Assembly: GCF_024666595.1 (NCBI RefSeq)
Contig: NZ_CP088296.1
Span: 1,860,001-1,924,000, forward strand
DNA length: 64,000 nucleotides
From: Sphingomonas sp. J315
GTDB lineage: Bacteria > Pseudomonadota > Alphaproteobacteria > Sphingomonadales > Sphingomonadaceae
Reading direction: 5' to 3'
The stretch's first letter is position 1; each line of letters starts with the position of its first letter. The notes under the pieces were generated by a model. It saw only the letters and a program-made list of their open reading frames with translations. It searched no databases and was not told the DNA's origin. Positions 24,012 through 35,821 of this stretch are shown piece by piece. Position numbers and translations under genes: made by a program.

Positions 24012-24901
24012 CGCCGATAGCGCGCGAAGAAGCGCCACATCGCGTCATTGTCCGCAGTCCAGACATGCCCGCCGCCGCGCAGGATATGGGCGGCGACTTC
24101 GGCGCGCGCCCGGCATTGCGTATGCAGCCGCTCATAGAGGTTCGCGGCGAGGTCGCGGCGCAGCGGGCCTGCCTTGCACCCGTTGAGCGCGGCCCAGCGC
24201 GCCTCCGCAGCCTCCATCGTATATTGCCAATAGCCCGCGCCGCCACCCTGCACCGGGTTGGTGCCGTCGGCGTCTCCGGCAAAGGCGATCACCGGCATCG
24301 GGTGCTTGGGCGTGCAGGTCGTGGGGTCCGGGCGGGCCGTGTCGCTCGCCAGCGGGTTGCCGGCGCGAAGGCCCACGACCGGGGCGATCACGGCGAAGCG
24401 GTCTGACGCGACGCAGCCCAGCCATGACGTCATCCGCCCGCCACCCGACAGGCCGGTGGCATAGACGCGCTTGCGGTCGGCACAGCCGCTGTTCGCCAGC
24501 CAGTCGATCGCGGTCTTGAGGAAGGCGACGTCATCGGCATCGCCCGGCCCCGGCACCTTGCCGGTGACGGTCGGGACGCCCGGAATGTTCCAGACAAAGC
24601 CGCGCTCGACCGGGATGCCAGCGTCCGGCGCGGCGACAAGGAATCCGTGGCGGTCGCTGCTCGCCTCCAGCTTCGACTGCGCCAGGATGGCGGCGCCGTC
24701 GCCACCGCTGCCGTGCAAGGCGAAGACGAGCGGAAGGCGACCCGGCGGTGCATTCGCGGGAACGTGGAGCAGCATGCTGCGTCCGGTATTGCCGACCGTC
24801 ACCCGCGCCGTGGTGCCGGAGACAACCGGGCAGCCCGGTGCGGCGAGTGCTGGCACAGTCGCGACGAACAGGGCAGCGGCGGCGGCGAGGATCAGGCGCA
24901 T
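24008..24901 (-). CDS. Secreted PHB depolymerase-family esterase
   Basis: This 297-residue protein has a signal peptide (MRLILAAAAALFVATVPALA). Its alpha/beta hydrolase core resembles the LpqC/PHB depolymerase/feruloyl esterase group. The oxyanion stretch is ALHGSGGDG, the nucleophile Ser152 is in GLSGGGR, a likely acid Asp is in FAGDADGTNP, and His279 is in GGGHVW. It carries six cysteines, consistent with disulfides outside the cytoplasm. No catalytic substrate-binding domain is attached, so an oligomer or side-chain esterase is as likely as polyhydroxyalkanoate degradation. Confidence 0.85.
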   Translation of the reverse strand: MRLILAAAAALFVATVPALAAPGCPVVSGTTARVTVGNTGRSMLLHVPANAPPGRLPLVFALHGSGGDGAAILAQSKLEASSDRHGFLVAAPDAGIPVERGFVWNIPGVPTVTGKVPGPGDADDVAFLKTAIDWLANSGCADRKRVYATGLSGGGRMTSWLGCVASDRFAVIAPVVGLRAGNPLASDTARPDPTTCTPKHPMPVIAFAGDADGTNPVQGGGAGYWQYTMEAAEARWAALNGCKAGPLRRDLAANLYERLHTQCRARAEVAAHILRGGGHVWTADNDAMWRFFARYRR

Positions 24902-25023
24902 CGGTATCTCCTTGTAATCCGCTCGCTATGACCTGCGCTGTTATGCGGCAACCGCAGCGTGTTTGAAATCGCCGCGCTTTGTCGCATAGCGGCCCACCGC
25001 CATGAGTGCGCGAAGGAATAAGA

Positions 25024-26617
<1,594 letters not shown>

Positions 26618-26732
26618 AATTTTGGCCGAATCTTCACGCTTTGCCGTCATATTCCGCGCGTTCGTCGCAGAAGTTGCCGTCGACTCTTGGCCGGAACGCC
26701 GCGACGCAGCATGATCGCTTAGGGCAAGGGGC

Positions 26733-27845
26733 GTGGTATCGTGTTGGGGATGCAGGAGTTTACGATCTCTTCAGCGTGCAATGACTCTGGCGGGCCTCGC
26801 GCCTGTCCTGTTGATCGGTGCCGGCGTGCACCGCGATGACCTCCCCAAGGATCTGACCCCGGCCAGCTATCGCGTGTCGATGCCGATTCCGGCTGCGCCG
26901 AAGCCACTCCCGGTCTTTCCCGCCCCCGCCGCTCTGACCGTGACGGTCGATGCGCTTGCGCGCGATTTCGGCGGCGTGGTCGGCATTTCGGTCCGCAGCC
27001 TCGAATGGGGGTGGCAAGTCGACGCCAATGGCGACCGCCGCATGCCGCAGCAGAGCGTGAGCAAGCTGTGGGTCGCGATGACCGTGCTCGATGCCCGCGA
27101 CAAGGGCCGTCTGACGCTGGACGATCCGGTCGAACTGCGCCGCGAGCATCTGACCCTGTTCCATCAGCCGATCGCTTCGCTGGTGGTGCGCGACGGCGTC
27201 TATCGCACCACTGTGCGCGAGTTGCTGTTGCGCGCGATGCAGTCGAGCGACAATACCGCCAATGACCGGTTGCTGACCCTGGTCGGCGGACCGCAGGCGG
27301 TACGCGCCTTCATCGCCGATCGCGGATTGGGCGAAATTCGCTTTGGGCCGGGCGAGCGGCTGTTGCAGGCGGGCACTGCCGGGCTGAGCTGGGACCAACG
27401 CTATTCGATGGCGGGTGAGTTCCAGCGCGCGCGTGCCGCATTGCCGCCGACCGTGCGGCGCGCGGCATTCGATTCCTATGTTGCCGACCCGGTCGATGGC
27501 GCGGCACCCTCGGCGATCGCGCTGGCGCTGGCGCGGCTGAAGGCCGGGGAGCTGCTCTCGGCCTCATCGACGAGTTTTCTGACCACGGTGATGTCTGGCA
27601 CGCGGACTGGCAAGGCGCGGCTGCGCGCGGCGGTGCCGGTGGGCTGGACTCTGGCGCACAAGACCGGGACCGGGCAGGATCTGGGCGCGCGTACCGCCGG
27701 GTTCAACGATATCGGCATCCTGACCGCGCCGGATGGCAAAGCCTATTCGATCGCGGTGATGATCGGCGATACCCCGCGCCCGGTGCGCGAACGCCAGCAG
27801 CTGATGCAAGCGGTCGTCGCGAGCGTAGTGGCGAACCATCGCTGA
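26733..27845 (+). CDS. Class A beta-lactamase-like serine hydrolase, exported
   Basis: The 370-residue protein shows class A landmarks: SVSK (Ser108/Lys111), SDN (172-174) and KTGTG (310-314). A Glu at 208 in RFGPGERLLQ aligns with the Glu166 position, but the usual Asn170 is Gln. After it comes an extra segment of ~30 residues (LSWDQRYSMAGEFQ...DSYVADPVDG) that canonical enzymes lack. A hydrophobic N-terminal stretch indicates export. The start is uncertain: GTG at 26733 or ATG at 26781. Whether it hydrolyses beta-lactams or acts on cell wall is open. It is not beside an ampR-type regulator. Confidence 0.82.
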   Translation: MVSCWGCRSLRSLQRAMTLAGLAPVLLIGAGVHRDDLPKDLTPASYRVSMPIPAAPKPLPVFPAPAALTVTVDALARDFGGVVGISVRSLEWGWQVDANGDRRMPQQSVSKLWVAMTVLDARDKGRLTLDDPVELRREHLTLFHQPIASLVVRDGVYRTTVRELLLRAMQSSDNTANDRLLTLVGGPQAVRAFIADRGLGEIRFGPGERLLQAGTAGLSWDQRYSMAGEFQRARAALPPTVRRAAFDSYVADPVDGAAPSAIALALARLKAGELLSASSTSFLTTVMSGTRTGKARLRAAVPVGWTLAHKTGTGQDLGARTAGFNDIGILTAPDGKAYSIAVMIGDTPRPVRERQQLMQAVVASVVANHR

Positions 27846-27891
27846 GGCTTAAGCTCTCGCCCATGCGGTTTCGCGCTGCTAAGCCTCGCCA

Positions 27892-30660
27892 ATGCCCCAT
27901 CTCTATCTTGTCGACGGCTCGAGCTTCATCTTTCGCGCCTATCATGTGCTGCCCAAGCTGACCAACAAGCATGGCGAACCTGCGGGTGCGGTCTATGGCT
28001 ATGTGTCGATGCTGTGGAAGCTGGCGAGCGAACTGCACAAGGCCGAGGGCCCGACGCACCTGGCTGTGATCCTCGACAAGGCGGAGGAGACGTTTCGCAA
28101 CCAGCTTTACGACCAGTACAAGGCGAACCGTCCGCCGGCTCCCGAAGATCTGCGCCCGCAATTCCCGATGATCCGCGACGCGACGCGCGCGTTCAGCCTG
28201 CCCTGTATCGAGGAACTGGGCTGGGAGGCGGACGATCTGATCGCGAGTTACTCCAAGGCAGCGCTGGCGCAGGGGTGGCAGGTGACGATCGTCAGTTCCG
28301 ACAAGGATCTGATGCAGCTGCTGACCGAACCGGGCATCGACATGCTCGACACGATGAAGGACCGGCGCATGGGGCCGGAGGCGGTGGTCGAGAAGTTCGG
28401 GGTCGGGCCGGACAAGCTCGGCGAAGTTCTGGCGCTGATGGGCGACAGCGTCGACAATGTGCCGGGCGTGCCGGGGGTGGGGCCGAAGACCGCGGCCAAG
28501 CTGATCCTCGAGCATGGCGATGTCGAGGCGGTGCTGGCCGCCGCGCCGACGATGAAGCCGGGCAAGCTGCGCGACAACCTGATCGAACATGCCGATATGG
28601 CGCGGCTGTCGCGCAAGCTGGTCGCGCTGGCCGAGGATGTGCCGCTGCCCGAACCGCTCGACAGCTTCGTCCTTGACGGAATCCCGGATGCGCCGCTGCG
28701 CGCGTTCCTCGAGCATCACGGGTTCAAGACCTTGCTCGCGCGGCTGGGCAGCGGTGGTGAGTCGGTCGCGGATGCGCCGGTCGAGACCCATGAGGTGCCG
28801 GGGCTGGAGCCCGATCCACCCTGCGATCACGATGCCTATGAAACGGTGGTCGATGAGGCGGCGCTCGACCGCTGGATTACCGTTGCCCGGCATCAGGGCT
28901 GGGTCGCGATCGATACTGAGACGACGGGCACCGACGCGACCCGGGCCGAACTGGTCGGGGTCAGCCTGGCGCTGCACCCCAATCTCGCCTGCTATATTCC
29001 GATCGGCCATGGCGGGACCGACATGTTCGCCGAGAAGCCGGTGCAGCTCGACCGCGCGACGGTGCTGGCGCAGCTCAAGCCGCTGCTGGAGGATCCGGCG
29101 GTGCTCAAGATCGGGCACAACCTCAAATATGACCTGATCATCCTGGGCCAACTGGGGATCGATATCGCGCCCTATGACGACACGATTGTGATGAGCTTCG
29201 ATCTCGATGCCGGGCTGCACGGCCATGGCATGGACGAGCTGGCGGCGACGCATCTGTCGCACAGCTGCATCGCGTACAAGGATGTGACCGGGAGCGGAAA
29301 GAAGCAGATCGGCTTTGCCGAGGTCGATCTGAAGGCCGCGACGCGCTACGCCGCCGAGGATGCCGATGTCACACTGCGGCTGTGGCGGCGGTTGAAGCCG
29401 CGATTGGCCTATGAGGGCGCGACGCGCGTCTATGAGATGGTCGATCGGCCGCTGGTGCGGGTGATCGCCGACATGGAGCTGGCGGGGATCAAGGTCGATG
29501 CCGGGGTGCTGGCGCGACTCTCCAGCGAGTTTACGACGCAGATTGCGGCGCTGGAGGCGGAAATCCACGCGATCGCCGGGTTCAAATTCACCATCGGCAG
29601 CCCCAAGCAATTGGGCGACGTATTGTTCGACAAGATGGGGATCAAGGGCGGGCGCAAGGGCAAGTCGGGCGTGTACTCGACCGACGTCAACGAGCTGGAG
29701 CGGATCGCGGCGGACAAGGATTCGCCCGGGCGGGAGATGGTGCTGAAAGTGCTCGACTGGCGCCAGCTGTCGAAGCTCAAATCCACCTATACCGATGCGC
29801 TGCAGGCACAGATCAACCCGGCGACGGGGCGGGTGCATACCAGCTATTCGCTGACCGGGGCGCAGACCGGGCGGCTGTCGTCGACCGACCCGAACCTGCA
29901 GAATATCCCGATCCGTACCGAGACGGGGCGGCAGATCCGCGACGCCTTCGTGGCCGAGCCGGGCAACGTCATCCTGTCAGCCGACTATTCGCAGATCGAA
30001 TTGCGCTTGGCCGCGCATATCGCCGATGTGCCCGCGCTGCGCGAGGCGTTCGAGCAGGGCGAGGACATTCACAACCGCACCGCGATGGAGCTGTTTGGCG
30101 AGGTCAACCGCGACACGCGCGGGCGGGCGAAGACGATCAACTTTGCGATCCTCTACGGCATCAGCCGCTGGGGGCTGGCCGGACGGCTCGACGTCACGCC
30201 GGACGAAGCGCAGGGGATGATCGACCGCTATTTCCAGAGCTTCCCGGGGATCAGCCGCTATATCGCCGACACGCTGACCGAGGCGAAGGCGCGCGGCTAT
30301 ACGACGACCTTGTTCGGGCGCAAGACGCACTTCACGCGGATCAACGCGCCCAACCAGAATGAGCGCGCGGGCAGCGAGCGCGCCGCGATCAACGCGCCGA
30401 TTCAGGGGACCAGCGCCGACATCATCAAGCGCGCCATGGCGCGGATGGGGCCGGCGCTGCTGGACGCGGGGCTGCCGAATGTGCGGATGCTGCTGCAGGT
30501 GCATGACGAACTGGTGTTCGAACTGCCCGAAGGCGATGTCGATGCTGCGTCGGCGGTGATCCGCCGGGTGATGGAGACTGCGGCGGAACCCGCGATAGCG
30601 CTCACCGTGCCGCTCGGCGTGGAGATCGGCACAGGCCCCAGTTGGGGCGCGGCGCATTGA
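27892..30660 (+). CDS. polA: DNA polymerase I
   Basis: This 922-residue protein has all three activities. The 5' nuclease domain (about 1-290) shows YLVDGSSFIFRAYH and SSDKDLMQLL. The 3'-5' exonuclease has intact catalytic residues in IDTETTGTD (near 340), KIGHNLKYDL and YAAEDADVTLRL. The polymerase domain has DYSQIELRLAAH (near 698), RGRAKTINFAILYG and QVHDELVFE (near 870). It follows the beta-lactamase-like gene by 46 bases. The TGA overlaps a TTG start of the next gene, suggesting a shared transcript. Confidence 0.97.
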   Translation: MPHLYLVDGSSFIFRAYHVLPKLTNKHGEPAGAVYGYVSMLWKLASELHKAEGPTHLAVILDKAEETFRNQLYDQYKANRPPAPEDLRPQFPMIRDATRAFSLPCIEELGWEADDLIASYSKAALAQGWQVTIVSSDKDLMQLLTEPGIDMLDTMKDRRMGPEAVVEKFGVGPDKLGEVLALMGDSVDNVPGVPGVGPKTAAKLILEHGDVEAVLAAAPTMKPGKLRDNLIEHADMARLSRKLVALAEDVPLPEPLDSFVLDGIPDAPLRAFLEHHGFKTLLARLGSGGESVADAPVETHEVPGLEPDPPCDHDAYETVVDEAALDRWITVARHQGWVAIDTETTGTDATRAELVGVSLALHPNLACYIPIGHGGTDMFAEKPVQLDRATVLAQLKPLLEDPAVLKIGHNLKYDLIILGQLGIDIAPYDDTIVMSFDLDAGLHGHGMDELAATHLSHSCIAYKDVTGSGKKQIGFAEVDLKAATRYAAEDADVTLRLWRRLKPRLAYEGATRVYEMVDRPLVRVIADMELAGIKVDAGVLARLSSEFTTQIAALEAEIHAIAGFKFTIGSPKQLGDVLFDKMGIKGGRKGKSGVYSTDVNELERIAADKDSPGREMVLKVLDWRQLSKLKSTYTDALQAQINPATGRVHTSYSLTGAQTGRLSSTDPNLQNIPIRTETGRQIRDAFVAEPGNVILSADYSQIELRLAAHIADVPALREAFEQGEDIHNRTAMELFGEVNRDTRGRAKTINFAILYGISRWGLAGRLDVTPDEAQGMIDRYFQSFPGISRYIADTLTEAKARGYTTTLFGRKTHFTRINAPNQNERAGSERAAINAPIQGTSADIIKRAMARMGPALLDAGLPNVRMLLQVHDELVFELPEGDVDAASAVIRRVMETAAEPAIALTVPLGVEIGTGPSWGAAH

Positions 30661-32180
30661 GCAGCGCGACCGCACCGGGTTCGCAACCCGACGATCTCAA
30701 TGCGCTCGCAAAGGGTGGGCGGACCAATATTCTTGGCTTCATGCTGCGTTTACTCGCGCGGTTGCCGTTCCTGTTCATTGCCGGGCGCCTCTATGGCGCG
30801 GAGACAGTCGGGCGGTTCGCGCTCGCCGTCGTCGTGGTCGAGTTGGCAGCGCTGCTCGCCACCCTGGGCCTCAAACGCGGGCTGGCACAGGCGCTGGCGT
30901 CGACCGACCGACCGCACAGTCATGTCGTGTGGGACGGGATGGTGGTCGCGTTCGTCGTCTCGGTGCTGGCGAGTGCATTGCTGTTCGTTTTCCCGGATCT
31001 GATGTTTCCCAATAGCGGGACCACCGGGCTCGACCGCTATCTGGCAGTGATCGTGTTCGCGATCGCCTGGTCCGATGTCAGCCTCGCCGCGCTTGCCTAC
31101 CGCCACAATGTGAAGGCCACGGTGACGGCGCGCGCGATCGTGGAACCGTGGACGATCAGTATTGCGGCCTGGGCGCTCTATTATGTCTCGGCACGCGACG
31201 GACTGATTATCGCCTATGTCCTGTCGATGGCGGCGGCGCTGGTCGCCAGCCTGATTCCCTTTATCCGCAGCTATGGCCTTCCGCATGGCTGGTCGCCGCG
31301 GGTGACTCCATTGCTCCAGCTCGCCCGGCGCAACATGCCTCTGGCGGGCGCGGATGCGATCGAATGGGGGTCGCGCAATATCGACCGATTCATCCTGGGT
31401 CTGCTGTTCCCGCCAGCGATCGTCGGCATTTATTACATGGCGCAGCAGGTTTCCTCGATCCCGCAAAAGCTCAAGACCAGCTTCGATCCGGTGTTGGGGC
31501 CGGTGATCGCGCGCAATCTGGCCGCAGGAAACCGCAGCGCAATTGCGGCGCAGGTCAAGCAAGTCGGTTTCTGGATCATCACGCTTCAGGCGGCATTGCT
31601 GCTGATGGGCGGAATCCCGGCGGAAGGGGTGATGGGCGTTGTCGGCCCGCAATTCGTGGTCGGCGCAGTGGCACTTTGCTTCCTTCTCGCAGCCGAGGTC
31701 GCCGCAACGCCCGGCGCGGTGGCAGAGGCCGGGCTGGTCTATATGGCGCGGCACCGCAATCTGGTGGTATCGCTGCTGCTGCTCGGCTTTCAGGCGGCAC
31801 TGAGCTTTGCGCTGGTGTTCCAGATGCGGGCGATGGGGCTGGATGTGCATGTTCAGGCGGTGGGACCGGCAATGGCGCTGGTACTGACGCTGGCGCTGGG
31901 ATCGACCATAAAATGCTGGATGCTGGCCAAGCTGACCAGCGCATCGGTGTTCAGCCTGCGCCCCGGCTTCGTGGCCGCGATCCTGGTTGCTGGCGCGGTC
32001 GGATGGGCGTTCACGCGACTGCCGCCGCAGCTCGAATGGCTGGAACTGTCGGTCGGCATCCCCGCGATCTTCATCGCCTATTTTGCGGTGATCGCAAAAT
32101 GGGCGTTCGGGCCGGAAGACCGGGCGCTGTTCAAGAAGATGCCGAAGAGCGAACCGACACTGCCCGACGAGAAAGTTTGA
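30657..32180 (+). CDS. Polysaccharide/lipopolysaccharide flippase (MOP superfamily)
   Basis: This ~507-residue membrane protein has about 12-14 hydrophobic helices, starting [36 protein letters not shown], the typical Wzx/RfbX opening. Such proteins flip lipid-linked polysaccharide units across the inner membrane. I prefer the TTG at 30657, which overlaps the polA stop (TTGA); the protein homology begins a few residues later. No glycosyltransferase or polymerase gene is adjacent, so it is an orphan flippase whose glycan cannot be named. Confidence 0.82.
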   Translation: MSSATAPGSQPDDLNALAKGGRTNILGFMLRLLARLPFLFIAGRLYGAETVGRFALAVVVVELAALLATLGLKRGLAQALASTDRPHSHVVWDGMVVAFVVSVLASALLFVFPDLMFPNSGTTGLDRYLAVIVFAIAWSDVSLAALAYRHNVKATVTARAIVEPWTISIAAWALYYVSARDGLIIAYVLSMAAALVASLIPFIRSYGLPHGWSPRVTPLLQLARRNMPLAGADAIEWGSRNIDRFILGLLFPPAIVGIYYMAQQVSSIPQKLKTSFDPVLGPVIARNLAAGNRSAIAAQVKQVGFWIITLQAALLLMGGIPAEGVMGVVGPQFVVGAVALCFLLAAEVAATPGAVAEAGLVYMARHRNLVVSLLLLGFQAALSFALVFQMRAMGLDVHVQAVGPAMALVLTLALGSTIKCWMLAKLTSASVFSLRPGFVAAILVAGAVGWAFTRLPPQLEWLELSVGIPAIFIAYFAVIAKWAFGPEDRALFKKMPKSEPTLPDEKV

Positions 32181-32297
32181 CCCGCACCCCGTTTACGCTG
32201 ATGACCAAGTCGCCAAAGCTCCCAGCTTTGGCTGGAACATCCGGGGGACGTTCCACTTGGTCATTGTCGAAGCGCGGGCGCAGACCTCAGGGGCTGG

Positions 32298-32323
32298 CCC
32301 TTCGAAAGGCTCAGGACAAACGG
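32298..32323. repeat. Dispersed intergenic repeat (CCCTTCGAAAGGCTCAGGAC)
   Basis: The motif CCTTCGAAAGGCTCAGGACA is a familiar dispersed element of sphingomonad genomes. The stretch 32250-32330 between the flippase and purH stops contains only this element and short palindromes. Only one copy is in this window, so the family assignment rests on memory of related genomes. Confidence 0.45.
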
Positions 32324-32340
32324 AGAGTGGGCATTTTCGC

Positions 32341-33912
32341 TCAATGCCGGAAGTGGCGCATCCCGGTGAACACCATCGCGAGGCCAGCCCCATCCGCCGC
32401 CGCGATCACTTCATCGTCGCGGATCGATCCGCCAGGCTGGATCACGGCAGTCGCGCCCGCCTCGACGGCCGCGAGCAGGCCGTCGGCGAAGGGGAAGAAG
32501 GCGTCGGAGGCGACCGCGCTGCCGATCGTGCGCGGCTGGGACCAGCCGGCCTTTTCGGCGGCGTCCTTGGCCTTCCATGCGGCGATCCGCGCGGATTCGA
32601 GGCGGTTCATCTGCCCCGCGCCGACCCCTGCGGTGCTGCCATCCTTGGCATAGACGATTGCGTTCGACTTGACGTGCTTGGCGACTGTCCAGGCGAACAG
32701 GCAGTCGGCAAGTTCCTGATCGGTCGGCGCGCGTTGCGTGACCACCTTGAGCGCGTCCTGCGTCACGCTGCCATTGTCGCGCGACTGGACCAGTGCTCCG
32801 CCCGCGATCGTCTTGAGCATCAGGCCGGGTCGCGTCGGATTGGGCAACTCGCCGCAGATCAGCAGGCGGAGGTTCTTCTTCGCGGCGAAAATGGTCTTGG
32901 CTTCATCGCTCGCACCGGGAGCGACGACGACTTCAGTGAAAATCTCGGTGATCGCCTTCGCCGTCTCGGCATCCAGCGGACGGTTGAGCGCGATGATCCC
33001 GCCAAATGCCGAAACCGAATCGCAGGCGAGCGCGGCCTTGTACGCGTCGACCAAAGTCTCGGCGGTGGCGACGCCGCAGGGGTTGGCGTGCTTGACGATC
33101 ACCACCGTCGGCGGGCCGTCGCGGAATTCGCTGACCAGTTCGAGCGCGGCATCGGCGTCGTTATAGTTGTTGTAGCTCAGCTCCTTGCCCTGCAGCTGCT
33201 CGGCCTGCGCGATCCCCGGCGTGGCGGGACCGGCGGGGAGGTAGAGGGCGGCGGACTGATGCGGGTTCTCACCGTACCGGAGCTCTTCGCCGCGTTTGAA
33301 CACCAACGGGAGCGTTTCGGGGAATTTTTCGCCCTGATCGGCGAAGGCGAACCAACTGGCGATGGTCGAGTCGTACTGGGCAGTCAGGGCATAGGCCTTG
33401 GCGGCAAAGCGCTTGCGGTCGTCGAGCGTGGTCTCGCCGGTCGCGACCACGGCATAGTCGGCGGGATCGGTGACGATCGCGACAAATGCGTGGTTCTTGG
33501 CGGCAGAACGGACCATCGACGGGCCGCCGATGTCGATATTCTCGATAATCTCGTCGCGGCTCGCGCCCTTCGCGACAGTCTGGGCGAAGGGGTAGAGATT
33601 GACCACGACCAGGTCGATCATCCCGATCGCATGTTCGCTGGCCGAGGCCATGTGGCCAGCATCGTCGCGCACCGCGAGCAGACCGCCATGCACCACCGGG
33701 TGCAGCGTCTTGACGCGGCCGTCCATCATTTCGGGGAAACCAGTGAGGTCGGAGATGTCGCGGACTTCCAGCCCTGCCTCACGCAGCACCTTGGACGTGC
33801 CGCCGGTCGAAACGAGTTCGACTCCCTTGGCGGCGAGCGCCTGACCGAGTTCGACGATCCCGGTCTTGTCGGAAACCGAGAGGAGGGCGCGGCGGATCGT
33901 GATGCTGCTCAT
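32341..33912 (-). CDS. purH: Bifunctional AICAR formyltransferase/IMP cyclohydrolase
   Basis: PurH does the last two steps of IMP synthesis. The 523-residue protein has the N-terminal cyclohydrolase domain ([48 protein letters not shown]). The transformylase domain shows [26 protein letters not shown] and [12 protein letters not shown] choose ATG at 33912, where the conserved strand starts. It is the last gene of the leftward rsmB-rpe-heparinase-purH series but is separated from the heparinase gene by ~160 bases holding a long palindrome, so it may have its own promoter. Confidence 0.97.
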   Translation of the reverse strand: MSSITIRRALLSVSDKTGIVELGQALAAKGVELVSTGGTSKVLREAGLEVRDISDLTGFPEMMDGRVKTLHPVVHGGLLAVRDDAGHMASASEHAIGMIDLVVVNLYPFAQTVAKGASRDEIIENIDIGGPSMVRSAAKNHAFVAIVTDPADYAVVATGETTLDDRKRFAAKAYALTAQYDSTIASWFAFADQGEKFPETLPLVFKRGEELRYGENPHQSAALYLPAGPATPGIAQAEQLQGKELSYNNYNDADAALELVSEFRDGPPTVVIVKHANPCGVATAETLVDAYKAALACDSVSAFGGIIALNRPLDAETAKAITEIFTEVVVAPGASDEAKTIFAAKKNLRLLICGELPNPTRPGLMLKTIAGGALVQSRDNGSVTQDALKVVTQRAPTDQELADCLFAWTVAKHVKSNAIVYAKDGSTAGVGAGQMNRLESARIAAWKAKDAAEKAGWSQPRTIGSAVASDAFFPFADGLLAAVEAGATAVIQPGGSIRDDEVIAAADGAGLAMVFTGMRHFRH

Positions 33913-33931
33913 GGCCGCGCGCTTTAGCTTG

Positions 33932-33954
33932 CGGGGCTTGCTCTGCAAGCCCCG
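33932..33954. repeat. 9-bp hairpin upstream of purH
   Basis: CGGGGCTTG-CTCTG-CAAGCCCCG is a perfect 9-bp stem, 20 bases upstream of the purH start codon. It could form in the purH leader RNA or be part of the adjacent repeat. Confidence 0.5.
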
Positions 33955-33955
33955 A

Positions 33956-34046
33956 GTTGCGGCACCGGCCCGCTCTCCCACCCGGCCACCCATCGAAGAT
34001 ACCTTGAAGTGGGTGGCCGGGTGGGGGAGCGGGCCGGTGCCGCAAC
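33956..34046. repeat. Long inverted repeat with 37-bp arms (GCGGCACCGGCCCGCTC...)
   Basis: Arms 33956-33992 and 34010-34046 are complementary with a single mismatch, around a 17-base centre. A second copy with the same arms lies at 52880-52961 and a degenerate half at 17520. The element lies between the heparinase stop and the purH start and would form a very stable hairpin. Confidence 0.9.
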
Positions 34047-34071
34047 GCTTCAGCTATGCTGAAGCCGACAA

Positions 34072-35821
34072 CTATCTCGCGCGGTGGAACAGCCAAGAGA
34101 CACTGGAGCCGCCGGTCAGCGCCTCGCCGGTCAGGACGATCTGCTGGGTTTCACGTGGAATGCCCTTGGCGTCGATCCACACGCTTTCCTCGATCGCCAG
34201 CGCCGCGCCGCGCGCACGGAACTGCCACACCGATCCCGACCGCGTGCGGAGCAAGGCGCCCGAGCCATCGGCAGTGGGGGGTGGCGTCAACCGCAGGGTG
34301 GAGGTGGAAGCGGACGGTGAACGGCACGGCGCCGCCCTTGCCCCCGCGCTTCTCCGCGGGAAGCAGACTGTCTTCGCCGCGCACGTCGCGACCATCGGTG
34401 CCGAGCGCGATGGTGCGGCGGTGGATCACGCCGTGGCGGCGGGCATAGCCGTCATGGCTCGCCTCGATCCGGCTGGCGGTCTCGGTCTCGTTGCGGCTCA
34501 GCTCCATCTCGACCACCCCGCGTCCGAGCGTGCCGTCGGGATGGATCGCGGTGGAATTGCTGTCGCGCACGACCAGGGTCGAATGCGCCGCAGTCGTCCG
34601 CAGCCCCTCGGTCAGCGCGGTGGGCAGGCGCAGGTCCGCGCCGCGCGCGCCGCCGCAACTGACGACGATCCGCTCCTCGCCATCGGAGAATTCGAAGGCG
34701 AGGGTGGAGGCGCAGCCCCCGGCCATCACTCGTGCGATCGGCGGCGGGGCGGCGTCCATGATGAGCACCGTCCCCTGCTGGGCGAGGCGCTGATAGCCCC
34801 ATTCATGCGCCTGACGCAGCGGGCGGACACGTGCCCCGGTCGCTTCGACCGTTTGGTCGACGACGTCACCGGGGACGGGTAGTCCGCCCTGCCAGCTAGC
34901 CAGGCCACGATCGCCATGGCTCACGCCGAGCAATGCCGAGACCATGCGGCCGATCGCCTCACCGACAAAGGGCGGCGCATCGAGGCGACGCGCAGCATAG
35001 GTTTCGCGAAGCAGCGTGAGCAGCTGGATCGCGTCGAGCAGCGCTGCGGGCGAGCGACCGGTAATCCCGCCATCGCGGCTGACCGCACCGATGATCGCAC
35101 GGAACAGTCCCGCCTCACCGAACGAACGGCGCGGATCGCCGCCTGGAATCATCAGCCCGGCGGTAAGCACGCCGCACCATGCGGCAATGCGTGGTGCTCC
35201 GACGGGCGCGCGGTCGGCGGCGCGATCGAGATGGCGCGCGCCACGGGCGAGCGCGTGGAGAACTTGCGAGCGATAGACGAGGTCGGTGCTCGACAGGATC
35301 AGCGGCGCGTGCGCGGTCCAGAATTGCAGGCGGCGACCCCATAGATCGGCGCGCCACGCTGGATCGCGTACGCGATTGGCATGCGCGGCGAGCCATTTGC
35401 GCATCAGCGCCTCGGCAATTGGTGCCGCTTGCTGCCGGGTGGCGACGGTGGACAGGTCGCGCAGCCAGGCGAAGCTGTGGAGATGATCGCCGAACGGCAC
35501 GGACCAGGTCGGTCGGGCGAGGTCGAGCGACTCCACGTCATGGCTCTCGCCGCGAAACACGAGGCGTCCCTCGAGCAACGCATTGCCGCGCGCCGGATCA
35601 CCCATGAACGGGTCGTCGGTCACCGCGATCAGCTTGAGGGGGTGTCGGCCTTTCAGCCGCAGCGAATGAATTGGGGTCCGCCAGCTCAAGCGGAACAACT
35701 TTTCGGAAATGCGGTCGGCGAGAGACAGGCCGCGATCGCCGCCGATCCGGATGAGCCTTTTGCCCTGCTCGATCCCGTCGGTGGCCGCCCCGTCGGCGGG
35801 CTCATCGCCGCCAATGCTCAC
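34072..35821 (-). CDS. Heparinase II/III family protein, broken by one extra G
   Basis: After correction this is a 582-residue protein of the heparinase II/III-like family. It has an N-terminal helical toroid ([32 protein letters not shown]) and a C-terminal beta-sandwich ([43 protein letters not shown]). Sphingomonads carry it between rpe and purH; a polysaccharide lyase role is assumed from the family but substrate is unknown. The break is at a run of six G (34276-34281) where five would restore [17 protein letters not shown]. The start overlaps the rpe stop (ATGA). Confidence 0.85.

Noticed and set aside
24902..25023. Possible NAD-related riboswitch before nadB
   Set aside because: No conserved riboswitch core or strong hairpin could be recognised in the 120-base gap.
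26618..26732. Possible small gene or RNA between nadB and the beta-lactamase-like gene
   Set aside because: No reading frame with a ribosome site and no terminator-like hairpin is visible.
27703..29838. A 711-codon minus-strand frame across polA
   Set aside because: It shadows polA, which has all catalytic motifs; the antisense product has no recognisable domain.
32257..33927. A 556-codon plus-strand frame across purH
   Set aside because: Antisense shadow; purH on the minus strand is intact with all signatures.
34148..34161. GTTTCACGTGGAAT, close to parS
   Set aside because: One symmetric position is lost, it lies within the heparinase gene ~24 kb from parAB, and chance occurrence of such a near-match in 64 kb is plausible. 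ParB ChIP could revive it.
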